Shown piece after piece: positions 1 to 8,230 of a stretch of DNA of 64,000 nt; the stretch's first letter is position 1, and each line of letters opens with the position of its first letter. Source of the stretch: JASLDZ01 sp038226305 (GTDB lineage Bacteria; Pseudomonadota; Alphaproteobacteria; Caulobacterales; Caulobacteraceae); NCBI GenBank assembly GCA_038226305.1, contig JBBRQN010000014.1:1-64000 (forward strand). Reading direction: 5' to 3'. The notes under the pieces are model-generated. The model was not told the origin of the DNA. It saw only the letters and a list, made by a program, of their open reading frames with translations, and did no database searches. Made by a program: the position numbers and the translations under genes.

Positions 1-139
1 CAAGACTCTGGCCGCCTACAACGCCGGGCCAGGGGCGGTGGACCGCTTCGGCGGCGTGCCCCCCTACCGTGAGACCCAGGCCTATGTGGCCGCCGTGCTC
101 GACCGCATGAGCCTGGCCGCCAGCGCAACGACGAGGTGA
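1..139 (+). CDS. virB1: VirB1-like lytic transglycosylase, C-terminal end (partial)
   Basis: Only the last 45 residues lie in the window; the gene begins upstream of base 1. The stretch AAYNAGPGAVDRFGG is the closing signature of SLT-type lytic transglycosylases, which cut peptidoglycan so that a secretion channel can be assembled. It is read in the frame starting at base 2 and stops with TGA at 137-139. The next gene (virB2) starts with GTG at 136, overlapping this stop, as is common inside translationally coupled operons. The position just before virB2 supports the VirB1 role. The N-terminal catalytic Glu is outside the window, so activity cannot be judged. Confidence 0.75.
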   Translation, partial: KTLAAYNAGPGAVDRFGGVPPYRETQAYVAAVLDRMSLAASATTR

Positions 140-480
140 CCATGCAAGCGAAGCTCCCCCCCAGGACCAACAGGGGCTCGACGGTGGTCGCCGCCCTTCT
201 CGGTGCCCTGACGGCCAGTGTGGCCCACGCCCAGTCGACGCAGCTCGACCCCGCGGGCTCGGGCGTGATCCTGAATGCTGTGGGTTGGCTGCAGGGCACG
301 CTTCTCGGCAACGTGGCCACGGCCCTGGCCGTGATCGCCGTCGGAGCCACTGGCATGATGATGCTGACCGGCCGGATAGACTGGCGGCGCGGCGCGGTTG
401 TGATCCTCGGCTGCTTCATCCTGTTCGGGGCCGCCTCCATCGTGGCGGGCGTGCGCTCGGTCGCCTCCGGCGGCATCTGA
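136..480 (+). CDS. virB2: VirB2/TrbC-family type IV secretion pilin
   Basis: A 114-residue protein with a basic N-terminus, a hydrophobic signal segment ending near AHA-QS (about residue 32), and two further hydrophobic helices (about 60-80 and 88-105) joined by a short polar loop containing DWRR. This is the architecture of VirB2/TrbC major pilins, which are processed and polymerised into the conjugative or secretion pilus. The start may be GTG at 136, overlapping the preceding stop, or ATG at 142; both precede the signal peptide. It is the second gene of the vir operon and is followed after 4 bases by virB3. Confidence 0.82.
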   Translation: MTMQAKLPPRTNRGSTVVAALLGALTASVAHAQSTQLDPAGSGVILNAVGWLQGTLLGNVATALAVIAVGATGMMMLTGRIDWRRGAVVILGCFILFGAASIVAGVRSVASGGI

Positions 481-484
481 GCCC

Positions 485-769
485 GTGGCCGAGCTCGAAC
501 GCGATCCGGTGTTCGGCGCACTCACCCGCCCCCAGATGTTCGCGGGCGTCACCTACAGCTACTTCGTGCTGAACGCGGTGGTGACGCTGGAACTGTTCCT
601 GATCACCCACTCGTTCTGGGCCCTGCCGGTCGCCCTGGTGGTGCATGCCATCGGCTATTTCGGCTGCCTGAAGGAGCCGCGCTTCTTCGACCTGTGGCTC
701 GTGCGCGTGAGCCGCTGCCCTCGCGTGAAGAACGCCCGGTTCTGGCGCTGCAACTCCTACTCGGCCTGA
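485..769 (+). CDS. virB3: VirB3-family type IV secretion inner-membrane protein
   Basis: A 94-residue protein starting with GTG. The N-terminus (ERDPVFGALTRPQM) is typical of VirB3, where a short polar lead with an LTRP motif precedes two close hydrophobic helices (about residues 20-60). VirB3 is a small inner-membrane partner of the VirB4 ATPase. The stop TGA at 767-769 overlaps the ATG of virB4 at 769, which implies translational coupling between the two partners. Length and position between virB2 and virB4 agree with the family. Confidence 0.85.
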   Translation: MAELERDPVFGALTRPQMFAGVTYSYFVLNAVVTLELFLITHSFWALPVALVVHAIGYFGCLKEPRFFDLWLVRVSRCPRVKNARFWRCNSYSA

Positions 770-3183
770 TGGTGTCCGAAGGTCTCGTCACCCGCTCCGC
801 GAAACCCCCTGCCGCGCGCGAGCAGTCGGCGGGCCAGCACCTGCCCTACGCCCGCCATGTGGACGACGCGACCATCGCCACCCGCGACGGCCGACTGATC
901 CAGGTCATCAAGCTCGACGGTTTCCTGTTCGAAACCGCCGACACCACCGAGCTGAACTATCGCAAGACCGTGCGCGAAACGATGCTACGCGGCATCGCGA
1001 ACTCGCGCTTCGCCCTCTACCACCATGTGGTGCGTCGCGAGGTCGACCCTGAGCTTTCGGGCGATTACCCCGACGCCTTCAGCCGCTCCCTGCACGAGGC
1101 GTGGCGCGCGCGCCTCTCCACCCGCAGGCTCTACGTCAACGACCTGTTCCTGACCGTCGTGCGCCGTCCGCTGCAGGGTCGCCTGGGCGTGCTCGACGAT
1201 CTCCTGGCTACCCTGCGCGGGGCCGCATCGAAGGCCGAGGCCGCCGCCGCCGAACGCCGCGACCTCTCCGCCATCAACGCGGCGCGCGACGCCCTGCTGT
1301 CGGCGCTGTCTCCCTACGGCGCACGCCTGCTCACCGCGTACGACGGTCCGCAGGGGGCCTGTTCGGAGCCGCTGGAGTTCCTGTCCACCCTTTACAACGG
1401 CGAGCTTCGGCCGGTGCGGCTGCCCAAGGCCGACCTCGGCCTCTACCTGCCCTATCGCCGCATCAGCTTCGGCGCGGACGCCTTCGAGCTCTCCGCCGCG
1501 GGCCGCACGCCGTTGAGCTTCGGCGCGATGATCTCGGTGAAGGACTACCCGGGGCAGACCGCGCCCGGAATGCTGGACGACCTCCTGCGCCTGCCCGCCG
1601 AGATGGTGCTGACCGAGAGCTTCGCCTTCGTGGAGCGCCAGGCCACACTGGACCGCATGAACACCGCCATCCGCCGGATGCGCGCCGCCGACGACGAGGC
1701 GATCAGCCAGCGTCGTGACCTCGTCACCGCCAAGGACGACGTTGCCGCGGGGCGCTCCAGCTTCGGCGAGCACCACCTCAGCGTGATGGTGCGGGCGCCG
1801 AGTTTGCCCGAACTCACCGAAGCCGCCGCCGACGTGCAGGCCGCGTTCACCGAACTCGGCATCATCGCCGTGCGGGAGGACGTGAATCTGGAGCCCGCGT
1901 TCTGGGCGCAGTTCCCCGGCAACTTCAAGGACATCGCCAGGCGCGCCTTGATCTCCTCGTCCAACTTCGCCGGGCTGGCGAGCCTGCACAGCTTCCCCGT
2001 GGGCCGGGCGAAGGGTGCGCATTGGGGCGATGCGATCACGCTTCTGGAGACGACCTCGGCCGGGCCGTACCACTTCAACTTCCACCACGGAGACCTGGGC
2101 AACTTCACCATCATCGGCCCCTCCGGCTCGGGGAAGACGGTGGTGCTGGGGTTCCTGTTGGCGCAGGCACAGAAGCTGTCGCCCCGCACGGTCTATTTCG
2201 ACAAGGACCGCGGCGCCGAAATCTTCCTGCGGGCCATCGGCGGGACCTATTCGGTGCTGCGCCCCGGCGAGCCCACCGGCTTCAACCCGTTGCTCCTGCC
2301 GCAGAGCCCCGCCAACCAGCGCTTCCTGATCGACTGGACCGCCAAGCTGATCACCGGTTCCGGCCCGCCTCTGGACGTGGAGGACATGGCCGCCATCGCC
2401 GAGGCGGTGGACGCCAATTTCACCCAGCCTCCCGCCTATCGCCGCCTGCGCCATTTCGTGGAGCTGTTCCGGGGCGGCCGGCGCCCTTCCGCGGGCGATC
2501 TCGCCGCCCGACTGGCGCCCTGGCACGGGGCGGGCGAGCGGGCCTGGCTGTTCGATCATCCTCCCGCTCCGGGCCAGACCGCCGACAGCCTCGACCTCGA
2601 GACCCGCACCCTGGGCTTCGACCTCACCCAGATCCTGGACGACCCCACCGCTCGCACGCCGGCCATGATGTACCTGTTCCACCGCATCGAAGAGCGGCTG
2701 GACGGCACGCCCTCGATCATCGTCATCGACGAGGGCTGGAAGGCGCTGGACGACGACGTCTTCGTGCAACGCATCCGCGACTGGGAAAAGACGATCCGTA
2801 AGCGCAACGGCATCGTCGGCTTCGGCACGCAGAGCGCCGCCGACGCGCTGACCAGCCGCATCGCCTCGGCCATCATCGAACAGGCCGCCACGCAGATCTT
2901 CATGGTCAATCCGAAGGCGCAGAAGGCCGAATACTGCACGGGCTTCGGCCTGACGGACCATGAGTTCGAACTGATCCGCACCCTGCCCGACACCGCCCAC
3001 TGCTTCCTGATCAAGCACGGCAACGACAGCGTCGTGGCGCGCCTGAACCTCTCCGGCATGCCCGATCTTCTCAAGGTGCTCTCGGGCCGGGAGAGCAGCG
3101 TTCGCCATCTCGACGCCCTGCGAAGCGAGCACGGCGACGCACCCGAGGCGTGGCTGCCGCACCTGCTCAAGGGGGCCGCCTGA
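769..3183 (+). CDS. virB4: VirB4-family type IV secretion ATPase
   Basis: An 804-residue protein, the usual size for VirB4, the large ATPase that powers pilus assembly and substrate transfer. A Walker A motif GPSGSGKT lies about two thirds of the way into the N-terminal part (DNA near 2118-2141), and a Walker B motif IIVIDEGWKALDD lies near 2718-2756. The frame is open back to 694, but ATG at 769 is preferred because it forms a TGATG junction with the virB3 stop and the extra 25 residues would overlap the virB3 coding frame. The stop TGA at 3181-3183 in turn overlaps the virB6 start. Confidence 0.92.
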   Translation: MVSEGLVTRSAKPPAAREQSAGQHLPYARHVDDATIATRDGRLIQVIKLDGFLFETADTTELNYRKTVRETMLRGIANSRFALYHHVVRREVDPELSGDYPDAFSRSLHEAWRARLSTRRLYVNDLFLTVVRRPLQGRLGVLDDLLATLRGAASKAEAAAAERRDLSAINAARDALLSALSPYGARLLTAYDGPQGACSEPLEFLSTLYNGELRPVRLPKADLGLYLPYRRISFGADAFELSAAGRTPLSFGAMISVKDYPGQTAPGMLDDLLRLPAEMVLTESFAFVERQATLDRMNTAIRRMRAADDEAISQRRDLVTAKDDVAAGRSSFGEHHLSVMVRAPSLPELTEAAADVQAAFTELGIIAVREDVNLEPAFWAQFPGNFKDIARRALISSSNFAGLASLHSFPVGRAKGAHWGDAITLLETTSAGPYHFNFHHGDLGNFTIIGPSGSGKTVVLGFLLAQAQKLSPRTVYFDKDRGAEIFLRAIGGTYSVLRPGEPTGFNPLLLPQSPANQRFLIDWTAKLITGSGPPLDVEDMAAIAEAVDANFTQPPAYRRLRHFVELFRGGRRPSAGDLAARLAPWHGAGERAWLFDHPPAPGQTADSLDLETRTLGFDLTQILDDPTARTPAMMYLFHRIEERLDGTPSIIVIDEGWKALDDDVFVQRIRDWEKTIRKRNGIVGFGTQSAADALTSRIASAIIEQAATQIFMVNPKAQKAEYCTGFGLTDHEFELIRTLPDTAHCFLIKHGNDSVVARLNLSGMPDLLKVLSGRESSVRHLDALRSEHGDAPEAWLPHLLKGAA

Positions 3184-4472
3184 TGGCTGGTGCCTGCCCC
3201 GTGCCGACGCCCGGCGATCCGTTGGTGTCGAGCCTCCTCGGCTCCACCGACTGCCATGTGCAGACGCTGGTGCGCGCGGGCTATGGCGCGCTGTTCGAGG
3301 GATCGGGTGCCTTCTCCGCGGTGCTGACCGTGCTTCTCACCGTCTATGTGGCGCTGATCGGCTACCAGCTCCTGCTCGGGCGCTCGCAGCTGAACGTGAG
3401 CGATCTGGCCCTCTCGGCGGTGAAGATCGGGGCCGTGGTGGCGCTGGCGACGCAGTGGGGCACCTACCAGACGGTGGTCTACCGGGTGCTGTTCGACGGC
3501 CCGCAGGAGGCCGCCAACGTGATCCTGCAGAGCCTGGGCACCCACGGGGCGGGCTATGGCGGCGACGTGTTCGCCGGGCTTCAACACGCCTTCGACGACC
3601 TGACGATCTTCTCGCCCGCCGCCCCCCCCGGCACGGTCGCGCCGGTGGCGCCGCCCCCGATCCCGCCCGGCATCATCGCCGCCTCGCCCATCGCTTCCAG
3701 CCTCGGGCCGGCCGCCGCGGGGGGAGCGCAGATATCGGCCCTCCTGTCGAAGGCGGGGTTCGACTCGCTCCTGCTGCTGAGCTCAGCCCTGATCCTCCTC
3801 CTGTCGACGCTGGGGGTGCTCCTGATCTCGAAGATCGTGCTGTCGCTGCTGCTGGCCCTGGGGCCGATCTTCGTGGCGCTGTTCCTGTTCGACTCCACCC
3901 GCGGCCTGTTCGCGGGCTGGCTGCGGGCGAGCGTGGCGTTCGCCTTCGCCCCCCTGTCGACGACGCTGATCCTAGGCCTCGGCCTGACCCTTCTGGCCCC
4001 CTCGCTCACCGAGGTGGAGGTCATGCGTGACACCAACACCTACATCCCCGGCGTGGCCTTCGGGGTGCTCATCCTCGTGATCGTGCTGGCCGGGGTGTCG
4101 CTGGGGTTGATGATCGCGGCGGGCTTCATTGCAGGCGGCTTCAAGCTGCCGGGCTTCGCGGCCCGGGCTCGCGGCGAAGGTTCCGCCACAGCCCCTCCGG
4201 CGCGCGGACCCTCCCCGTCGTCCGAGCCCGCGCGGGCCGAGCGGGTGGCCACGGCCGCCGCGGCGCTGGAACGGCGGGACGCGACGATCTTCGCGCGCTC
4301 GGCCGCGGCCTCTGCCGCAGCCGGCGCCGCCGACGAGCGCCGCGGGGCGAGCCCGACCCCGGGCGAGCGGGGCATCGACCGCGACATCGTCTCCACCAAA
4401 ATCCGGCTCGGGCAATCGCCCCGCCGCAACGCCCAACCTCGCGCAGGTCGCGCCCTTCGAAGTGAAGCATGA
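3183..4472 (+). CDS. virB6: VirB6/TrbL-family type IV secretion channel protein
   Basis: A 429-residue polytopic membrane protein. Hydrophobic segments lie near residues 50-70, 80-95, 195-220, 222-245 and 255-320, and the C-terminal 110 residues are an Ala/Arg/Pro-rich hydrophilic tail. VirB6/TrbL proteins form part of the inner-membrane channel of type IV secretion systems. The start ATG at 3183 shares its first base with the virB4 stop (TGATG), and the stop overlaps the virB8 ATG (ATGA, 4469-4472). The direct passage from virB4 to virB6 means that no virB5 gene lies at its usual place. Confidence 0.85.
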   Translation: MAGACPVPTPGDPLVSSLLGSTDCHVQTLVRAGYGALFEGSGAFSAVLTVLLTVYVALIGYQLLLGRSQLNVSDLALSAVKIGAVVALATQWGTYQTVVYRVLFDGPQEAANVILQSLGTHGAGYGGDVFAGLQHAFDDLTIFSPAAPPGTVAPVAPPPIPPGIIAASPIASSLGPAAAGGAQISALLSKAGFDSLLLLSSALILLLSTLGVLLISKIVLSLLLALGPIFVALFLFDSTRGLFAGWLRASVAFAFAPLSTTLILGLGLTLLAPSLTEVEVMRDTNTYIPGVAFGVLILVIVLAGVSLGLMIAAGFIAGGFKLPGFAARARGEGSATAPPARGPSPSSEPARAERVATAAAALERRDATIFARSAAASAAAGAADERRGASPTPGERGIDRDIVSTKIRLGQSPRRNAQPRAGRALRSEA

Positions 4473-5203
4473 GCGATCCCAGCCAAACGAAGAGCCGCGA
4501 CCGCTACTACGCCGAGGCGGCCACCTGGGCCGCGGACGTGCACGCCACCCTGCGCGCCTCACGCCGCCTGGCTTGGATCATCGCGGGCGTGGCGGTGGTC
4601 GTGGCGCTGATGGAGGCCATCGCCCTGGCGGCGCTGGCCCCCCTGAAGACGGTGGTGCCCTACACGATCAGCGTGGACCGCCAGACCGGCTATGTGGAGA
4701 CCGTGCGGCCCCTGGCGCAGGGGCCGTTGACGCAGGATCTGGCCGTCACCCAGGCCTACCTCGCCCAGTACGTGCAGGCCCGCGAAACCTTCGACGCCAC
4801 CGACCTGCGGGACGCCTATCGCCGGGTGATGCTGCTCTCCGCCGGAGACGCGAAGGCGCAGTACCAGCGGCTCATGCAGAAGACGACGCCGCAGAGCCCG
4901 CTGGCCGTCTACGCCCCCACCACCGTGGTCGCCACGACGGTGAAAAGCGTGTCGCTGCTGACGCCCACCACCGCCCTGATCCGCTTCGATACCTCACGCA
5001 GCGATGCGAGCGGCCCGCCCGGCCCGGCGCAATCGTGGGCGGCGGTGATCGCCTTCCGCTACACCAACGCGCCGATCAGGATGGGCGAGCGGCTGGTGAA
5101 CCCCCTGGGCTTCCAGGTCACCCGCTATCGCCGCGACGCCGAGGGCGCGCCGGGTGCCGTGTCGCTGCCCGTGACGACCACCATCACGCCGGTGCTGCGG
5201 TGA
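4469..5203 (+). CDS. virB8: VirB8-family type IV secretion inner-membrane protein
   Basis: A 244-residue protein with a cytoplasmic N-terminus (residues 1-33), one transmembrane helix (about 34-56) and a periplasmic domain starting with the family-like VPYTISVDRQTGYVETV stretch. VirB8 is a bitopic scaffold protein that bridges the inner-membrane complex and the VirB9/VirB10 core. The start overlaps the virB6 stop by four bases (ATGA) and the stop overlaps the GTG start of virB9. Size, topology and position all match the family. Confidence 0.88.
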   Translation: MSDPSQTKSRDRYYAEAATWAADVHATLRASRRLAWIIAGVAVVVALMEAIALAALAPLKTVVPYTISVDRQTGYVETVRPLAQGPLTQDLAVTQAYLAQYVQARETFDATDLRDAYRRVMLLSAGDAKAQYQRLMQKTTPQSPLAVYAPTTVVATTVKSVSLLTPTTALIRFDTSRSDASGPPGPAQSWAAVIAFRYTNAPIRMGERLVNPLGFQVTRYRRDAEGAPGAVSLPVTTTITPVLR

Positions 5204-5991
5204 GGCTCGTCTGCACCGTGCTCGCCCTCGTCATCGGAGGCGTTGCGGGGAGCGCCGTCGCCCAGGCGCCCCTCGCCACGGCCCCTCCGCCGCTGGACCC
5301 CCGCATCCGCGTGCTGCGCTATGACCCCGACCGGGTGACGACGGTGGATGCCGCCTTCGGCTTCCAGATGATGATCCAGTTCGGCCCGGACGAGCGCATC
5401 CAGAACGTCTCCATCGGCGACGGCTCGGCCTGGCAGGTCACGCCCAACAAGGCGGCGACGCTCCTCTTCATCAAGCCGGTGGACCTCGCAGCCCGCACCA
5501 ACATGACCGTCGTCACCGACCGGCGCAGCTATCTGTTCGAGCTGAACGCGCGCACGAGCGGCGGGCGCTCGGCCTATGGCGACCCGCCCTATGTGATCCG
5601 TTTCACCTACCCGGCCGACAAGCCCGCAAGCGTGGCCGCCAACGCCCCGCCGGAGCGTCGCAACACCGCCTACAGCTATACCGGCTCGCGCACCTCCCTG
5701 CCCTCGTTGGTGTTCGACGACGGCCGGTTCACCTACTTCCGCTGGCCGGAGGCCGTGTCGGTCCCCGCCCTGTTCCTGATCGCCGCCGACGGTTCCGAGA
5801 GCCTCGTCAACTACAGCGTGCGCGACGGCTTCCAGGTGGTGGAGCAGACCGCGCCGCGCTTCGTCTTGCGCAACGGCAAGGAGGTGACGGTGGTCATCAA
5901 CGAGGCCTGGCACGAGCCCGCCCCCGTCTCTGGCGCCCCCCGGCCGGCCGACGCCAAGACCGCGCGAGCGGCCGGCAAGGTGGGGCGCTGA
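5200..5991 (+). CDS. virB9: VirB9-family type IV secretion outer-membrane core protein
   Basis: A 263-residue exported protein: a signal peptide at residues 1-23 (ends near AVAQ), then a beta-rich domain with the VirB9/CagX-type stretch DPRIRVLRYDPDRV, and a C-terminal domain containing NYSVRDGFQVVEQ, typical of the part that binds VirB7 and the outer membrane. GTG at 5200 is chosen as start because it overlaps the virB8 TGA (GTGA) and places the signal peptide at the N-terminus; the same frame is open far upstream through virB6 and virB8, but that part is out-of-frame read-through. Two bases separate its stop from virB10. Confidence 0.9.
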   Translation: MRLVCTVLALVIGGVAGSAVAQAPLATAPPPLDPRIRVLRYDPDRVTTVDAAFGFQMMIQFGPDERIQNVSIGDGSAWQVTPNKAATLLFIKPVDLAARTNMTVVTDRRSYLFELNARTSGGRSAYGDPPYVIRFTYPADKPASVAANAPPERRNTAYSYTGSRTSLPSLVFDDGRFTYFRWPEAVSVPALFLIAADGSESLVNYSVRDGFQVVEQTAPRFVLRNGKEVTVVINEAWHEPAPVSGAPRPADAKTARAAGKVGR

Positions 5992-5993
5992 GC

Positions 5994-7133
5994 ATGTCCG
6001 ACCCCCGCCCTGCCCCGGCACAGACCCAGCCCGACCTGACCCTCGACGGCGATCTTCGACCCACAGTGGGCGCCGCCCGCTCCCCCGGCGGATGGCTGGT
6101 GGGCGGAGGGGCCGTGCTTCTGGGCCTCCTCACCTTCCTGTGGCTGTCGAGCCATAGGCAGCCACCCCCCGCCGCCCTCAGACCGGAGGTCTCCGCGTCG
6201 GGGGCCCTGGCCGCCGAGCCCCTGCCGCCGCAGGAGTTGATCGCCCTGCAGTCCGCCGCCCGGGGCATCTCACCTGCCGTCGCGGCCCCTCCGCCCCCGC
6301 CGCTGCCGCCCATCGTCTCGCCCATGCTGGCACCCGCCGCCGTTGTGACCGCGGCCCCCCCGACGGTCGTCGTTCAGCCCGTGGACGGCGGGGCCCGTCG
6401 CAAGGCCCCTACGCTGGTGGTGGACTTCGGCGACGGCAACGTCGTGGCCACCGGCAACACCACGGGGGCGAGCCCAGGCGGCCGCCCTGGTGCGGCCCTG
6501 AACGGCGACGAGCAGTTCGCCCTGCGCACCGAAGCTGCCCAGCCCGACCGCTCCCGCGCGGTGATGCTGCGCAACACCTCCTCGGTCGTGGCGCAGGGGG
6601 CCATGATCCCGGCGGTGCTGGAGACGGCGCTGAACTCCGACCTGCCGGGGTTCACGCGCGCCGTGGTCAGCCGTGACGTGAGGAGCTTCGACGGCCGGGC
6701 CGTGCTCATCCCCCGGGGCAGCCGGGTGATCGGCCAGTATCGCAGCGGCTCGGCGCTGGGTGCCTCCCGCGCCTTCGTGATCTGGACACGGATCCTGCGG
6801 CCGGATGGGGCCTCGATCCAGATCGGCTCTTCCGGCGGCGACGAACTGGGCCGGGCGGGGCTGGCGGGCAACGTGGATCGCCACTTCTTCGAGCGATTCG
6901 GCGGCGCGATCCTGCTTTCGGTGCTCAACGCAGGCCTAACCGCGGCCGCGGGCACGCCCTCCACACAGGTGGTGATCGGCTCCTCGCAGGAGGCGAGTTC
7001 GCTGGCTTCGTCGGCCTCGTCGCTTCTGCCCACCGCCATCTCGCCCACGATCAAGGTGCCCCAGGGCACGGCAATCCGCATCTTCGTGGCCCGCGACCTC
7101 GACTTCTCGTCGGTGGACGCCGTTCCGCAATGA
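5994..7133 (+). CDS. virB10: VirB10/TrbI-family type IV secretion core protein
   Basis: A 379-residue protein with a short cytoplasmic head, one transmembrane helix (about residues 34-53), a long Pro/Ala-rich periplasmic linker (about 55-120) and a C-terminal TrbI-type beta-barrel domain (about 180-375; for example IPAVLETALNSDLPG, VLIPRGSRVIGQY and IFVARDLDF). VirB10 spans both membranes and senses ATP energy from the cytoplasmic ATPases. The stop overlaps the virB11 ATG (ATGA at 7130-7133). Confidence 0.93.
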   Translation: MSDPRPAPAQTQPDLTLDGDLRPTVGAARSPGGWLVGGGAVLLGLLTFLWLSSHRQPPPAALRPEVSASGALAAEPLPPQELIALQSAARGISPAVAAPPPPPLPPIVSPMLAPAAVVTAAPPTVVVQPVDGGARRKAPTLVVDFGDGNVVATGNTTGASPGGRPGAALNGDEQFALRTEAAQPDRSRAVMLRNTSSVVAQGAMIPAVLETALNSDLPGFTRAVVSRDVRSFDGRAVLIPRGSRVIGQYRSGSALGASRAFVIWTRILRPDGASIQIGSSGGDELGRAGLAGNVDRHFFERFGGAILLSVLNAGLTAAAGTPSTQVVIGSSQEASSLASSASSLLPTAISPTIKVPQGTAIRIFVARDLDFSSVDAVPQ

Positions 7134-8119
7134 GCGCGCAGCCGCTGGAGCGGGGAGCCTACCTCACGGCGTTCCTGCGCCCCCTGGCCCCGTGGCTGGA
7201 GCGGACCGACGTCACCGACATCCTGATCAACGCCCCCGGCGAAGTGTGGATCGAGACGCTGGGCGCTCCGCCCGAACGGGTCGCCGCGCCGGAGCTGAGC
7301 GAGACCGCCCTGCGCCGCCTGGCCGAGCAGATCGCCGCCGCCACGCACCAGGGCATCAACCGCGAGAACCCCCTCCTGGCCGCCACCCTGCCCGACGGAG
7401 CCCGGGTGCAGATCGTGGCCCCTCCCGCCACGCGCGGAGGCATGGCCATCGCCATCCGCAAGCAGGTGGTCAGCGACCTGAAGCTCGACGACTACGCCGC
7501 CTCAGGCGCCTTCGAGGGCGTGCGCATGGCGGACTTCGGCACCGTTTCCGAGGTGGACGTGGAGCTGCGCACCCTTCTGGAGAGCTGCCGCATCACCGAG
7601 TTCCTTCGCGGGGCCGTCCGTGCCCGAAAGAACATCGTCGTCTCGGGCGGCACCTCCACCGGCAAAACCACCTTCCTCAACGCTCTGGTGCGTGAGATCC
7701 CGCCCGAGGAGCGGCTCATCCTGATCGAGGACACGCCGGAGATCGTGCTGCACCACGCCAACGCCGTGGGCCTCGTGGCCGTGCGCGGGCGCCTGGGCGA
7801 GGCCAGCGTTTCGGTGGACGACCTCCTGCAGGCGTCGCTTCGCCTCAGGCCTGACCGGATCATCCTGGGCGAACTGCGCGGGGCGGAGGCCTACAGCTTC
7901 CTGCGGGCGGTGAACTCCGGCCACCCGGGCTCCATCACCACCGTCCACGCTGACAGTCCGGCCGCAGCCATCGAGCAGATCGCCCTGATGGTGCTGCAGG
8001 CGGGCGCCAACCTGCAGCGCAGCGAGATCGTGGAATACGTGCGGGGCGTGGTGCAGATCGGCGTGCAGCTCCACCGGGTGCAGGGCCGCCGCTCAGTGTC
8101 GCAGGTCTCCTTCGCCTGA
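7130..8119 (+). CDS. virB11: VirB11-family type IV secretion ATPase
   Basis: A 329-residue hexameric-type traffic ATPase. The Walker A motif GGTSTGKTTF lies at about residues 172-181, followed by the Asp box LILIEDTPEI and the His box region GHPGSITTVHADSP, all diagnostic for the VirB11/GspE family. It switches the machine between pilus assembly and substrate transport. It is the last gene of the operon; a 111-base gap separates it from the next gene. No virD4 coupling protein follows, so the recruitment ATPase must be upstream of the window or elsewhere. Confidence 0.94.
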   Translation: MSAQPLERGAYLTAFLRPLAPWLERTDVTDILINAPGEVWIETLGAPPERVAAPELSETALRRLAEQIAAATHQGINRENPLLAATLPDGARVQIVAPPATRGGMAIAIRKQVVSDLKLDDYAASGAFEGVRMADFGTVSEVDVELRTLLESCRITEFLRGAVRARKNIVVSGGTSTGKTTFLNALVREIPPEERLILIEDTPEIVLHHANAVGLVAVRGRLGEASVSVDDLLQASLRLRPDRIILGELRGAEAYSFLRAVNSGHPGSITTVHADSPAAAIEQIALMVLQAGANLQRSEIVEYVRGVVQIGVQLHRVQGRRSVSQVSFA

Positions 8120-8230
8120 GCCGACCGAGGCCGGGCCGATCTGACGAAGGCGCAGAATTTCGCAGGCGTAATCGACAGCCCTGCCAATAGCGCCCATCAT
8201 GACGACGCTCACTTCGAGAGGCGCGGACGT

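Noticed and set aside
694..768. Longer N-terminus for VirB4 from an upstream GTG at 694.
   Set aside because: It would overlap most of the end of virB3, while the ATG at 769 forms a neat TGATG junction.
985..3162. Very long open frame on the minus strand opposite virB4 (and similar long frames opposite the fadJ-type gene at 27042-29066, acyl-CoA dehydrogenase and aconitase).
   Set aside because: High GC content makes long antisense frames common. The translations are rich in His, Gly, Arg and Val without family motifs, while the plus-strand proteins have full domain motifs.
4129..5199. N-terminal extension of VirB9 through the open frame that starts inside virB6.
   Set aside because: That part reads out of frame through virB6 and virB8. 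The signal peptide and the GTGA overlap place the start at 5200.
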